Source: Okeania sp. KiyG1 (GTDB lineage Bacteria > Cyanobacteriota > Cyanobacteriia > Cyanobacteriales > Microcoleaceae). Taken from it: 64,000 nt of DNA. This document shows, in pieces, positions 1 through 8,049 of this stretch. The notes under the pieces were generated by a model. That model was not told where the DNA came from and searched no databases. It saw only the letters and a list, made by a program, of their open reading frames with translations. The position numbers and the translations under genes are program-made. Each line of letters begins with the position of its first letter. Position 1 is the stretch's first letter. The stretch lies in the NCBI RefSeq assembly GCF_014132355.1, contig NZ_BLZO01000079.1, positions 1-64,000 of the forward strand, in the 5' to 3' direction.

Positions 1-156
1 GAAGCTTGTATCCAAGCTCGTAACGAAGGTCGTAACCTCTTCAAAGAAGGTGGCGATGTTATCCGTGAAGCTGCTAAGTGGTCTCCTGATTTGGCCGTTG
101 CTTGCGAACTATGGAAAGAAATCAAGTTCGAGTTCGAGGCAATGGATACCCTCTAA
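1..156 (+). CDS. rbcL: RuBisCO large subunit, C-terminal end (partial)
   Basis: The window opens inside this gene; 51 codons and a TAA stop remain. The translation begins [14 protein letters not shown] and ends EFEAMDTL, the C-terminus of cyanobacterial form IB RbcL, which carries helix 8 of the barrel and the tail that closes over the active site. RbcL fixes CO2 on ribulose bisphosphate in carboxysomes. It heads the rbcL-rbcX-rbcS order seen here, which supports the call. The codon usage is richer in C and G at third positions than in the neighbouring accessory genes, as expected for a highly expressed gene. Everything upstream, including the start and the promoter, lies outside the window. 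Confidence 0.97.
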   Translation, partial: EACIQARNEGRNLFKEGGDVIREAAKWSPDLAVACELWKEIKFEFEAMDTL

Positions 157-287
157 GTCTGTCTTTGAGATGTGGGATTTTAGATTTTAGATGGCAATTC
201 TGAAATAGATATGTCAAACTTGTCTGCTAAGGATTTAAAAAGCGTTCAGCTTTCAGCGTTCAGCATTCAGCTTTTTATTCTTAAAAT

Positions 288-443
288 TTGGCTGCTGGAC
301 TAGCAGTGTCAGTCTGTGGAGCGACCGTAAGACCAGAAAGAGGTTTGGCCTCGGAGGCAGGTGCTAGGAAGCAGAAAGTCCTGAGTCGCGAGGTTTAGGA
401 ATCCCGCGTTGTCGCGCCATGCACAACGTCGGGAGGATGTCAA
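288..443 (+). mobile_element. Solo IS200/IS605 right end with tnpB tail remnant (omegaRNA-like)
   Basis: The rbcL-rbcX spacer is 372 bp. From about 291 the plus strand reads in one frame as a degenerate tnpB C-terminal tail (AVSVCGATVRPERGLASEAG, then a stop near 395). This is followed by AGGAATCCCGCG, a loop, and GTCGGGAGGATGTCAA. That GGAATCCC...GGGAGGATGTCAA arrangement is the right end typical of cyanobacterial IS200/IS605 elements, where the 3' end of the tnpB transcript forms the guide (omega) RNA. The tnpB body and any left end are missing. The rest of the spacer (157-287, 444-528) holds simple CAGCTTTCAGC-type repeats and nothing else I recognise. Confidence 0.6.
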
Positions 444-528
444 GTGGACTATCCACGCTGATTGCTAGTTAATCAATCCTTTATCTAAAATCTAAATTCT
501 AACAACAATATTCAGGCTGGGGTCAAAA

Positions 529-909
529 ATGGATATTAAAAAAGTTGCGAAAGATACTGCAAAGGTACTGACGAGCTACCTGACCTATCAAGCTGTGCGG
601 AATGTAACTGCTCAGTTACGAGAGACAAACCCTCCCTTAGCAATTTGGTTAAGTGGTTTTTCCTCAACAGGCAAAATTCAAGATGGAGAAGCTTATCTAC
701 AAGAGTTACTCCAGGAAAATAAAGAATTAGCATTTAGAGTGATGACCGTTCGAGAGCATTTAGCAGAGGAAGTGACTGAGTATTTACCAGAGATGGTTCG
801 CAGTGGTATTCAGAAAGATAATATGGAACATCGCCGTCGGTATCTCGAGAAGATAACGCAACTAGAAATAGCAGACCCTAGTTTAGATCCAGAGCAACAA
901 ACAGATTAG
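529..909 (+). CDS. rbcX: RuBisCO assembly chaperone RbcX
   Basis: The product of 126 residues is all-helical in character, with the RbcX signature LTSYLTYQAVRNVTAQL near residues 15-31 and NPPLAIWLSGFS near residues 34-45. RbcX dimers bind the C-terminal tail of newly folded RbcL and help assemble the RbcL8 core before RbcS docks. Its place between rbcL and rbcS is the classic cyanobacterial order. The ATG at 529 is preceded by a weak GGGGTC stretch and no strong Shine-Dalgarno. The C-terminal tail after residue 110 is acidic and probably disordered. The spacer upstream is invaded by an IS right end, so the distance from rbcL is larger than in compact genomes. Confidence 0.95.
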   Translation: MDIKKVAKDTAKVLTSYLTYQAVRNVTAQLRETNPPLAIWLSGFSSTGKIQDGEAYLQELLQENKELAFRVMTVREHLAEEVTEYLPEMVRSGIQKDNMEHRRRYLEKITQLEIADPSLDPEQQTD

Positions 910-1217
910 CCACGAAAATTTGCGGTTAAAATAGCAGTCAGCACCTCAGGGGTCAGCGGTCAGCTCTCAAGGCATAAAATGGGGGATACTCAAGAGAGCC
1001 GCTCCGCGTCTACAAACCCCCATCAACGTACACCACTAATTTTTCAAATAAATATAGTGGGGGACGCCGAACCCGCCGATTTTAGCTGATAGCTGATAGC
1101 TGATAGCTGATAGCTTGTTAAAAATTCCTCCACGGAGAGACCGGGGGGCTGAGATATAAAATCTTGATTGATTCAAAATTTGGCTCCCTTGCACATTGTA
1201 TTAAACAGTAAAAAAAC
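910..1217 (+). other. rbcX-rbcS spacer with simple repeats
   Basis: There is no gene in this 308-bp spacer. It holds CAGTCAGC/CAGCTCTC repeats, a run of four direct AGCTGATAGC units near 1083-1115, and a GC-rich CCTCCACGGAGAG hairpin near 1126-1140. These simple repeats recur in many spacers of the window. Confidence 0.6.
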
Positions 1218-1553
1218 ATGAGAACATTACCAAAAGAGCGTCGTTACGAAACCCTTTCCTATTTGCCTCCTCTGACAGATATGCAAACTCGTAAACAACT
1301 TGGGTATATTCTAGAGCAAGGTTTCATCGCTGGTGTAGAATTCAGCGAGTCTTCTGCACCAGAAATGCACTACTGGACTTTGTGGAAGTTACCTCTATTC
1401 CATGCCAAAACAGTTGAAGAAGTTTTGATGGAAATTGATGCTTGCCGCTCTGAAAATCCTGATTGTTTTATCCGCGTGATGGGTTTTGATAACGTGAAGC
1501 AGTGTCAAGTATTGAGCTTCATCGTACACAAGCCTAATCAAAGAAGATACTAA
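1218..1553 (+). CDS. rbcS: RuBisCO small subunit
   Basis: The 111-residue product has the full form IB small-subunit sequence: [15 protein letters not shown] near the start, YILEQGF near residues 31-37, the [12 protein letters not shown] core strand and the [21 protein letters not shown]-terminal strands. It caps the RbcL8 core to form the L8S8 holoenzyme. The length matches the cyanobacterial family (about 110 residues). It is the last gene of the rbc cluster and is followed by a terminator hairpin 26 bases downstream. Confidence 0.97.
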   Translation: MRTLPKERRYETLSYLPPLTDMQTRKQLGYILEQGFIAGVEFSESSAPEMHYWTLWKLPLFHAKTVEEVLMEIDACRSENPDCFIRVMGFDNVKQCQVLSFIVHKPNQRRY

Positions 1554-1578
1554 ATTCATCGCTAAATTAATTTAGTAT

Positions 1579-1614
1579 AGTGGGGTAGGCAATAGTCTGT
1601 CCCACTGTTTTTTT
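1579..1614 (+). terminator. Rho-independent terminator of the rbc cluster
   Basis: An AGTGGG / CCCACT inverted repeat (1579-1584 and 1601-1606) is followed by a seven-T run. It lies 26 bases after the rbcS stop on the same strand, which fits the end of the rbc transcript. Confidence 0.7.
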
Positions 1615-1696
1615 GGGATTTTGTCCGGTAGCGATCGCCTCACTCTGAAACGAGACTTTCTACTTTTCTCCTGACATAAATTTTATAGACCGCGAC

Positions 1697-1800
1697 TGAT
1701 ATAGCGCTACGCGCAAGGCAACAGGCAACAGGCAATAGGGGAATACAAAAGGGCTTCAGTTTCTATTCATGTCCTAACCTTAATGCATAGCGCTATATCA
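1697..1800. repeat. 104-bp inverted-repeat element (MITE-like)
   Basis: Perfect 13-bp terminal inverted repeats, TGATATAGCGCTA at 1697 and TAGCGCTATATCA ending at 1800, enclose CAGGCAACAGGCAATAGGG-type filler. No coding capacity is visible. I found no second copy in the window. The rest of the rbcS-tnpB spacer (1554-1961) shows only the rbc terminator and no gene. Confidence 0.5.
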
Positions 1801-1961
1801 ACTAGGGCAAAATGTACAAATAAATTTGTACTATAACTTTTCGAGCTAAAATGGAACTTATACCACAAAAAGTTGAAATTAGCACCCAAAATATCGCTTA
1901 TTATAAAAGTTCAGGTAAGGGGCTTGTAACTGTTGGCTAAGATCTGGTATTATCTATAAAA

Positions 1962-3144
1962 ATCTGGGATTATCTGTTTTATGTTACTTGGATATCATAC
2001 TGAACTACACCCCACAAAAGTGCAAAAAACATTACTGGCTAAACACGCTGGTGTCGCCCGTCATGCTTATAATTGGGGACTATGGTTAACTAGGAACATC
2101 CTTAATCACAATTCTAATAATCCTGGTAGTAAACTAAAATTTCCCACATCTATCGACCTGCATAAACTTTTGGTAGCAATGGTTAAACCTAATAACTATT
2201 GGTATTATGAAGTATCTAAATGTGCGCCTCAATATGCTTTGAGATATTTATCAGAGGCTTGGAGGCGTTGCTTTAGTAAAGTGTCAGCTCAACCTAAATT
2301 TAAGAAAAAAGGTAGAGACGATAGTTTTACTTTAGATGGTTCAATATCAGTAGGTTTTAATCAGATAAAACTACCTCGAATTGGATGGATTAAAACTTAT
2401 GAAATTTTGCCAGATAATGTAAATCCTAAATCTGTAACTATTAGCAGGAAAGCTGATAGATGGTTTATTAGTTTCAAAATGGAAAGGACACCCCAAATTA
2501 GTGAGAAATCAGTAGATGTAGTTGGCGTAGACTTAGGAATTAAAACTTTGGCAACATTGTCAACAGGGGAAGTATTTGATGGCTCTAAATCGAAAAAAAA
2601 GTTAGAATCTAAACTATCACGACTGCAATACCTAAACAGGCATAAAACCAAGTTTTCCAAGAACTGGAAAAAAGCACAGGTAAAAATAGCCAGACTACAC
2701 AAAAAGGTGGCTGATATCAGGAAAGATGACATAAATAAACTAACGACCTATTTGGCTAAAAACCACAGTCAAATAGTAATAGAAGACTTAAATGTATCAG
2801 GAATGATGTCAAATCATAAGTTGGCTAAGGCTGTTGGGTCCATGGGTTTTTACGAGTTTCGTAGACAGTTAGAATACAAGTGTGAGTTATATGGTTCTGA
2901 GTTAATCATCGTTGATAGATGGTTTCCCAGTTCTAAAACCTGTAGTAGGTGTGGAACAGTCAAAGAGTCTTTGTTGTTATCAGAGCGTATTTTTAATTGC
3001 GAATGCTGCAATTTTAGCTGTGATAGAGACTTGAATGCAGCGTTAAATTTAGCTATGGCGGTCAGTTCGACCGTGACAGCTTGTGGACTGGATAACGCCG
3101 ACGTTGCCAGAATGAAGCAGGAATAGAACAGATAATCATAGATT
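1962..3144 (+). mobile_element. tnpB-only transposable unit with imperfect flanking inverted repeats
   Basis: The tnpB gene fills this unit and no tnpA is adjacent. AATCTGGGATTATCTGTT just before the ATG is the near reverse complement of AACAGATAATCATAGATT just after the stop (16 of 18 positions). Further TTATCTAT/GATTATCATAG motifs lie outside on both sides. Classical IS200/IS605 ends are subterminal hairpins and not inverted repeats, so these may or may not be the real ends. A non-autonomous IS1341-type element mobilised in trans is the simplest reading. Confidence 0.5.
1981..3126 (+). CDS. tnpB: TnpB-family RNA-guided endonuclease (IS200/IS605, OrfB type)
   Basis: This 381-residue protein has the N-terminal helix-turn-helix-like region (LHPTKVQKTLLAKHAGVARH) and a RuvC-like nuclease. 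The catalytic Asp sits in GVDLGIKTLA (near residue 186), the Glu in IVIEDLNVSG (near residue 264) and the last Asp in CDRDLNAALN. Between the last two is a four-cysteine zinc ribbon (CSRCGT ... CECCNFSC). TnpB proteins are omegaRNA-guided DNA nucleases that keep IS200/IS605 elements in place, and they are ancestors of Cas12. All key residues are present, so the protein may be active. No tnpA transposase lies beside it. Confidence 0.93.
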   Translation: MLLGYHTELHPTKVQKTLLAKHAGVARHAYNWGLWLTRNILNHNSNNPGSKLKFPTSIDLHKLLVAMVKPNNYWYYEVSKCAPQYALRYLSEAWRRCFSKVSAQPKFKKKGRDDSFTLDGSISVGFNQIKLPRIGWIKTYEILPDNVNPKSVTISRKADRWFISFKMERTPQISEKSVDVVGVDLGIKTLATLSTGEVFDGSKSKKKLESKLSRLQYLNRHKTKFSKNWKKAQVKIARLHKKVADIRKDDINKLTTYLAKNHSQIVIEDLNVSGMMSNHKLAKAVGSMGFYEFRRQLEYKCELYGSELIIVDRWFPSSKTCSRCGTVKESLLLSERIFNCECCNFSCDRDLNAALNLAMAVSSTVTACGLDNADVARMKQE

Positions 3145-3252
3145 TATATAGATTATCATAGGTTTCTAAGAACGGTATAAATACTATTATGGAAAAAAAT
3201 ATTATTAGAGCAAGAACATAAAGCAACAGGATCGAAGTTTTTTTTAGCTTTT

Positions 3253-3774
3253 ATGGCAAATAGTCATATCAAGTACTTAATCAAGCTTGCTCAAGACGAA
3301 AGTTTAATAGATTTACTTGGTTGGAATACATTCTTTAATCCTCATGATACGGAAGAATTTATAGAGGCAATTTCAAGTTACGCTTTCCCCTATTCTCGCA
3401 AAAGTCGGCCTATACCATTTGGAATTTGCCTAGAGCCATAAAATTTTCCCATTGGATATGTAGTATTAAAAGGCTTAAACATGGATTTGTTAACTGCTGA
3501 AATTGGTATAGCAATTCTGGATGAAAAATATAGAAATAAAGGATACGGACCCCTAGCATTCAAACGACTAATTATTTATGCATTCCAGGAATTAAATATT
3601 CAAACAATTGGAGGCGTAATTTTGTTATCAAATAACAGGTCAATTAATATGTTTAAAAATCTCGGTTTTGTAGTCAGAGAAATTATGTACAAATCATGGC
3701 CAATGCCTAACGGAGATTTAGCAGATATGGTATTGATGGAATTGAAAAATGATAGTATTACGCGCCAGAAGTAA
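3253..3774 (+). pseudogene. GNAT-family N-acetyltransferase interrupted by a nonsense codon
   Basis: Two open stretches (3253-3438 and 3442-3774) are in the same frame and are separated only by TAA at 3439-3441. Reading through gives one protein of about 173 residues with the GNAT core: NFPIGYVVLKG strand, AEIGIAILDEKYRNKGYG (the R/Q-x-x-G-x-G/A acetyl-CoA loop) and a C-terminal NNRSINMFKNLGF motif. GNAT enzymes acetylate amines with acetyl-CoA; the substrate cannot be told. One base change (for example CAA or GAA to TAA) explains the break. The start is uncertain because the N-terminus is short for the family. Confidence 0.75.
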
Positions 3775-3880
3775 GAGAAAATGGCCATTTACTCCCTACA
3801 GCCAGACATGATATAACTTGTGCATTATTAAATTTGATATAATTAATCGGAATAAATTCATCAATTCCCTCACTCGGTTT

Positions 3881-4533
3881 ATGACTGCTAACACTCCTGT
3901 TGTCAAACCTATTAGTCAAATACAACTTGCTGCTGGAAGTGTTATGACTATTCCTAATATCAACTGGCAAGAATTTGAATTAATTTTGCAAGAATTGGGA
4001 GAAAAACGTGCTGCTAAAATCGCTTATAGCAACAACACTTTAAAAATTATGGTTCCTCTACCAGAACATGAAATTTCTAAGGATTTAATTTCTGATGTTA
4101 TCAAAATTTTATTGAAAAAACAGGTCAAAAGTATCAATCTTTCGCATCAACTACTTTTAAAAAGGAAGGTGCAGCAGGAGTTGAACCTGATGCTAGCTTT
4201 TATATTCAAAATTATCAAAAAATAATCGGTATTCGCCGACTACAGTCAGACGACCCACCTCCAGATTTAGCTATTGAAATAGATCTGACATCGAAGACAA
4301 CTATTGATGCTTATGAAGATATTGCAGTACCGGAACTATGGATTTATGATAACGGAAAACTGACTATTTATTTGTTGAGAAATGGCAAATATTTCCTATC
4401 TAATATTAGTGCTATTTTTCCCGAAATACCTATTACTCAGATTGTTCCTAACATTGTTGAACGTGCTTGGCTAGTAGGAAGTTTTCAGGCATTAGAAGAA
4501 TTGGAAAATATGATGATTACTGATGATTTTTGA
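3881..4533 (+). pseudogene. Uma2-family (PD-(D/E)xK-like) protein, frameshifted
   Basis: The first frame runs from ATG 3881 (MTANTPVVKPISQ) and is lost near 4117, inside an A6 run. The second frame continues with TGQKYQSFASTTFKKEGAAG to the TGA at 4531. Adding one A joins the two into a normal Uma2 protein of about 217 residues with VEPDASFYI, DLAIEIDLTSKT and VPELWIYD, the motifs that carry the restriction-endonuclease-fold acidic residues and lysine. Uma2 proteins are very abundant in cyanobacteria and their function is not settled. Two intact but divergent relatives follow on the other strand. The break could be a real mutation or a homopolymer error. Confidence 0.8.
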
Positions 4534-4602
4534 GTGAAGTAAGCAATATCTGTATTAACTATTTTTCTGAATGTTATATATTATTGTCTTTGGCATTAAA
4601 AA

Positions 4603-4800
4603 TTTTACAGCGTTTTTCATTTCAGTAGACCACAGTAGGGGCGTTAACGATAGTTATGCGAAGCAAATGGCATTTGCGCTCCGTAGAGCTGCCGCTTTAC
4701 ATGTCGCGGAGCGTTAACGGAGTTATGCGGTAGCAAAACGCCCTTACAGGGTTTTGGCTATGACGAATGTGGTTTATCAATCAGCAAAAGCGCTGTAAAA
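4603..4800. repeat. MITE family A, copy 1
   Basis: Perfect 10-bp ends TTTTACAGCG and CGCTGTAAAA enclose GTAGGGGCGTTAACG and other palindromic blocks. Shared internal landmarks are CATTTCAGTA, the ACCACAGTAGGGGCG block and TGTGGTTTATCAATC. Copies occur at 45126-45279 and 46490-46846. The remainder of the 4534-4870 spacer holds no gene. Confidence 0.7.
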
Positions 4801-4870
4801 TAGCAGGAGGAAATAGTAGCTTTAATATAGATTATAGATAAATTTTTAAGCTTAATTTCCTCCTTTATTG

Positions 4871-5602
4871 TTATTTTAATTCATCTGGGTCGATACCCAT
4901 TTCCCGTAATTTTTCAGCTAAAAGTTGTGAACGTTTTTTTTCTGACTCTAAAGCTGTTTCTTTCTGTTGTAACTGCTCATCTTTCTGTTGTAACTGTTCA
5001 TCTTTTTGTTGTAGCTGCTGGGCAATTTCTCCATAACTAGAGAAAACTTCACCATTGGGACGATAAAGTTTTAACTCTTCCCCAGACATATCAAAGCGAA
5101 TACCCAACCTCGGACTTACCCAATCATCCATCGACTCTATTATATCTAGATTTCCCTCTAAGCACGAAAAACCACTTAATTCATTTTTATCGGGGTCATA
5201 AATATAGTATTCTTCGACTCCGTGGCGGTTATAAAATAACAACTTTTTATTCATTTCTTTTTGAGTATTGCTAGGAGATAAAATTTCAAATACTACCTGT
5301 GGTGCAATATTATTTTCCTCCCATTGTTTATAAGAACCTCTATCTCCCTTCGGTACTCCAAAAATTACCATCACATCAGGAGCTTGAGTAATTTTCGGAT
5401 TTCCTTGTTGTGGATACCAGAGTAAATCTCCTGCCACAAATACCATTTCATCATCAGCAAATAACCAATCTAAATTACCGTGAATAATAGTTATCCAACG
5501 AAATTGTTTTGTATTATCTGCCATGGGTTGACCATCACTTTCTGGATAAATAATAGTTGATTGTTTTTCAGATTCTAGTTGAGAAACCATTGTTACTTCC
5601 AT
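4871..5602 (-). CDS. Uma2-family protein with C-terminal heptad repeat, paralogue 1
   Basis: The 243-residue protein has a Uma2 endonuclease-like core: APDVMVIFGVPKGDR and APQVVFEILSPSNTQKE, then EEYYIYDPDKNELSGF. These carry the PD, E and lysine or polar positions of the PD-(D/E)xK fold. A C-terminal coiled coil is built from LQQKDEQ heptads (about two and a half copies), then ESEKKRSQLLAEKLREMGID. It is a close duplicate of the gene at 6076-6807. The function of Uma2 proteins is unknown; a nuclease-like role is inferred from the fold only. The first residues (MEVT) may be untranslated, since a second ATG lies four codons in and matches the paralogue start MVSQLESEK. Confidence 0.85.
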   Translation of the reverse strand: MEVTMVSQLESEKQSTIIYPESDGQPMADNTKQFRWITIIHGNLDWLFADDEMVFVAGDLLWYPQQGNPKITQAPDVMVIFGVPKGDRGSYKQWEENNIAPQVVFEILSPSNTQKEMNKKLLFYNRHGVEEYYIYDPDKNELSGFSCLEGNLDIIESMDDWVSPRLGIRFDMSGEELKLYRPNGEVFSSYGEIAQQLQQKDEQLQQKDEQLQQKETALESEKKRSQLLAEKLREMGIDPDELK

Positions 5603-6075
5603 GATAATTTCTGCTTTTAATTAGGGTTTGCGTATGGAAAGTATGAGTGGTAGGGGTAGGAGACAATCCACCCCTCGCCCCTCCCCTCCCAACCCACCCT
5701 AACCCCTCCCAGGAGGGGAGGGGAGGAGGGGAGACAGGAGACAGGAGACAACCCACCCCTAACCCCTCCCAGGAGGGGAAGGACAGGATAAATGGAAATT
5801 ATAGAGGAGGTAGTCGGGTATATTTGTCCCAAGATTTTTCTGCCATAATCATCCCAAAATACTAGCTTTATGCAGCTCTTTAGACCGAAACAGGCGCACT
5901 TTTTAAAGGCAAAAAAAGGCTGAAATCAATATCTGTCTGTGCTTTGAGATTTAATCAGCAAGCCCTAATTAGAACGCTAATTCTATAGCAATTCCTCAAT
6001 GAGCGATCGCCAATTCATCAAAGAGGAGAAGGAAATAAAAATAGTAGCTTAATCTTTAATTTCCTCCCTCGAATT
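5603..6075. other. Spacer between Uma2 paralogues, G/C-rich repeats
   Basis: No gene is visible. From 5660 to 5790 there are several copies of the CCCCTCCCAGGAGGGGAG palindrome and AACCCACCCCTAAC filler common in this genome. Around 5930-5980 GATTTAATCAGCAAGCCCTAATT resembles the end of a further repeat family (TTAGGGTTTGCTGA) also seen near 11870, 47180, 49000 and 56550. Confidence 0.5.
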
Positions 6076-6807
6076 CTATTTTAATTCATCTGGTTCTATA
6101 CCCATTTCCCGTAACTTTGCAACTAAAAGTTCTAACTGTTCATCTTTCTGCTGTAACTGTTCATCTTTCTGCTGTAACTGCTCATCTTTCTGCTGTAACT
6201 GCTCATCTTTCTGCTGTAACTGCTCCTTGATTTGTTCTATACCTTGAAAAATCTCCCCATTCGGAAGATAAAGTTGTAATTCTTCCCCAGACATATCAAA
6301 GCGAATACCCAACCTCGGACTTTCCCAATTATCCATTGAGTCTATGACATCTAAATCTTCCCCAGAACGCAAAAAACCACTTAATTGATTTTTATCGGGG
6401 TCATAAATATAGTATTCTTCTACTCCGTGACGGTTATAAAACAACAACTTTTTACTCATTTCTTTTTGAGTATTGCTAGGAGACAATATCTCAAATACTA
6501 CCTGGGGTGCAATATTATTTTCTTCCCATTGTTTATAAGAACCTCTATCTCCCTTCGGTACTCCAAAAATTACCATCACATCAGGAGCTTGAGTAATTTT
6601 TGGATTTCCTTCTACCGGATACCAAAGTAAATCTCCTGCCACAAACACCATTTCATCATTGGCAAATAACCAACTTAAATTACCATGAATAACTGTTATC
6701 CAACGAAATTGTTTAGTATTATCTGCCATGGGTTGACCATCACTTTCTGGATAAATAATAGTTGATTGTTTTTCAGATTCTAGTTGAGAAACCATCTTAC
6801 CTCCCAT
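6076..6807 (-). CDS. Uma2-family protein with C-terminal heptad repeat, paralogue 2
   Basis: This protein also has 243 residues and is nearly identical to the gene at 4871-5602 over the N-terminal 190 residues. It shares the APDVMVIFGVPKGDR, VVFEILSPSNTQKE and EEYYIYDPDKN motifs. It differs mainly in the coiled coil, where five consecutive QLQQKDE units (21-bp repeats) precede a short QLELLVAKLREMGIEPDELK end. The two genes form a tandem duplication on the minus strand and differ in heptad number, so the repeat array is unstable by slippage. The likely start is the ATG two codons before VSQLESEK. Role unknown. Confidence 0.85.
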   Translation of the reverse strand: MGGKMVSQLESEKQSTIIYPESDGQPMADNTKQFRWITVIHGNLSWLFANDEMVFVAGDLLWYPVEGNPKITQAPDVMVIFGVPKGDRGSYKQWEENNIAPQVVFEILSPSNTQKEMSKKLLFYNRHGVEEYYIYDPDKNQLSGFLRSGEDLDVIDSMDNWESPRLGIRFDMSGEELQLYLPNGEIFQGIEQIKEQLQQKDEQLQQKDEQLQQKDEQLQQKDEQLELLVAKLREMGIEPDELK

Positions 6808-6963
6808 AAAAATTTAAACTTTTATATCACGTCTGGATAATCAGTTATAAAAAAACTTTCTCTCTTATTTTCTTTCCTTTCTTACTCCAAAATGTAAGTA
6901 TTCAACCGAACATGATATTAATCATAGTTCGATCGTTCCCAGATAATTTTGGGAAAAAATCAT

Positions 6964-7725
6964 CTAAACTAAAGCAGCAGAAATAAGTTCATTTGCTATA
7001 TCAAAATTAGCTGTCACATTCTGCACATCATCAAGGTCGTCAAGAGCATCCATTAACTTCAGGAGCGATCGCGCCTGGTCTGGATCTGTCACCTCAACAG
7101 TATTACTAGCAATCCACCGAAACTCTACCTCACTCACATCAAAGCCTTTACCTCGTAGCATCTGACTAAGATTTTCCAAATTAGTAGTTTCAGTAAATAC
7201 CTCTGCACCTTGAAAATCTTCTTCAGAAATCATTTCATAATATTCCGCTTCCCCTTCAACAGATGCTTCCAATAACTCATCCTCATCAACAGACCCTGTA
7301 ATAACCACCACACCCTTGTGGTCAAACATCCAACTGACGCAACCAGTCTCACCTAGATTACCCCCATTTTTAGTAAACGCACTTCTGAGGTCTGCTGCTG
7401 TACGGTTACGATTATCTGTAAGTCCCTCAATCAGAATCGCTACACCACCTGGCCCATAACCTTCATAACGAATCTCCTCCAGTTCATTACCATCATTGAA
7501 CTGACCAGAACCTTTAGCGATCGCCCGCTCAATATTATCATTAGGAATACCTGCCACCTTTGCCTTATCTATCGCTGTACGCAACTGAAAATTACCTGCC
7601 GGATCGGCCCCACTACGAGCAGCAACAATGATCTGGCGAGAAATTTTAGCGAAAACCTTGCCTTTAACAGCATCAACTCTAGCTTTTTGGCGTTTAATAT
7701 TCGCCCATTTACTGTGTCCTGCCAT
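6964..7725 (-). CDS. yebC: YebC/PmpR-family transcription or translation regulator
   Basis: The product, started at MAGHSKWANIKRQK, has 253 residues and matches the YebC/TACO1 family end to end. Markers are the N-terminal helical domain (GHSKWANIKRQKARVDAVKG), NDNIERAIAKGSG, RYEGYGPGGVAILIEGLTDN and a C-terminal NVTANFDI strand. The open frame extends six codons further upstream (MTLFDF), but the family always starts at MAGHSKW, so I use ATG 7725. YebC-type proteins bind DNA as regulators in some bacteria and help ribosomes through proline stretches in others. It stands alone between Uma2 and phosphatase genes. The product is complete. Confidence 0.93.
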   Translation of the reverse strand: MAGHSKWANIKRQKARVDAVKGKVFAKISRQIIVAARSGADPAGNFQLRTAIDKAKVAGIPNDNIERAIAKGSGQFNDGNELEEIRYEGYGPGGVAILIEGLTDNRNRTAADLRSAFTKNGGNLGETGCVSWMFDHKGVVVITGSVDEDELLEASVEGEAEYYEMISEEDFQGAEVFTETTNLENLSQMLRGKGFDVSEVEFRWIASNTVEVTDPDQARSLLKLMDALDDLDDVQNVTANFDIANELISAALV

Positions 7726-8049
7726 AAAATCAAATAGTGTCAAAAAAATACATTTTCATCAGTAATTTTGATAACTATTCACAGGCAAAAAAATCCTGGT
7801 AGAATAGTTATCAAGCTCCTATAAAAATTGTATTTTAACGCTTTTTACTGAAAAATTAAGATTTAAAGCCTCTCCATTCATGGAGAAAAAGCGGTCAAGG
7901 GAGGGCGTTAGCGGAGCTTGACGTTAGTCAATGCCATTCGCCCCTACAGATGGCATTTTCAAGGTGAATTTGCCTAAGTCCTGTAATTATTAATTATTAA
8001 TTATTAATTATTAATTGTTGAAGGCTTTCCTCAAAACTCACCTACAAGG
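7726..8049. other. Spacer with TTAATTATTAATTATTAA repeats
   Basis: No gene is visible. There is a block of direct ATTAATT repeats (7986-8020), an imperfect GGGCGTTAGCGGAG ... ATTCGCCCCTACA palindromic repeat (7900-7950) and AAGCCTCTCCATTCATGGAG at 7867, a phrase repeated at the start of the M16 peptidase gene near 34600. Confidence 0.5.

Noticed and set aside
3253-3441. A 62-residue stand-alone small protein
   Set aside because: It is in the same frame as the GNAT core that follows, with only a TAA between, so it is the N-terminal part of that gene.
5568-5865. Several 60-70 codon proline/glycine-rich frames on both strands
   Set aside because: They are translations of the CCCCTCCCAGGAGGGG spacer repeat, with no ribosome sites and no conservation expected.
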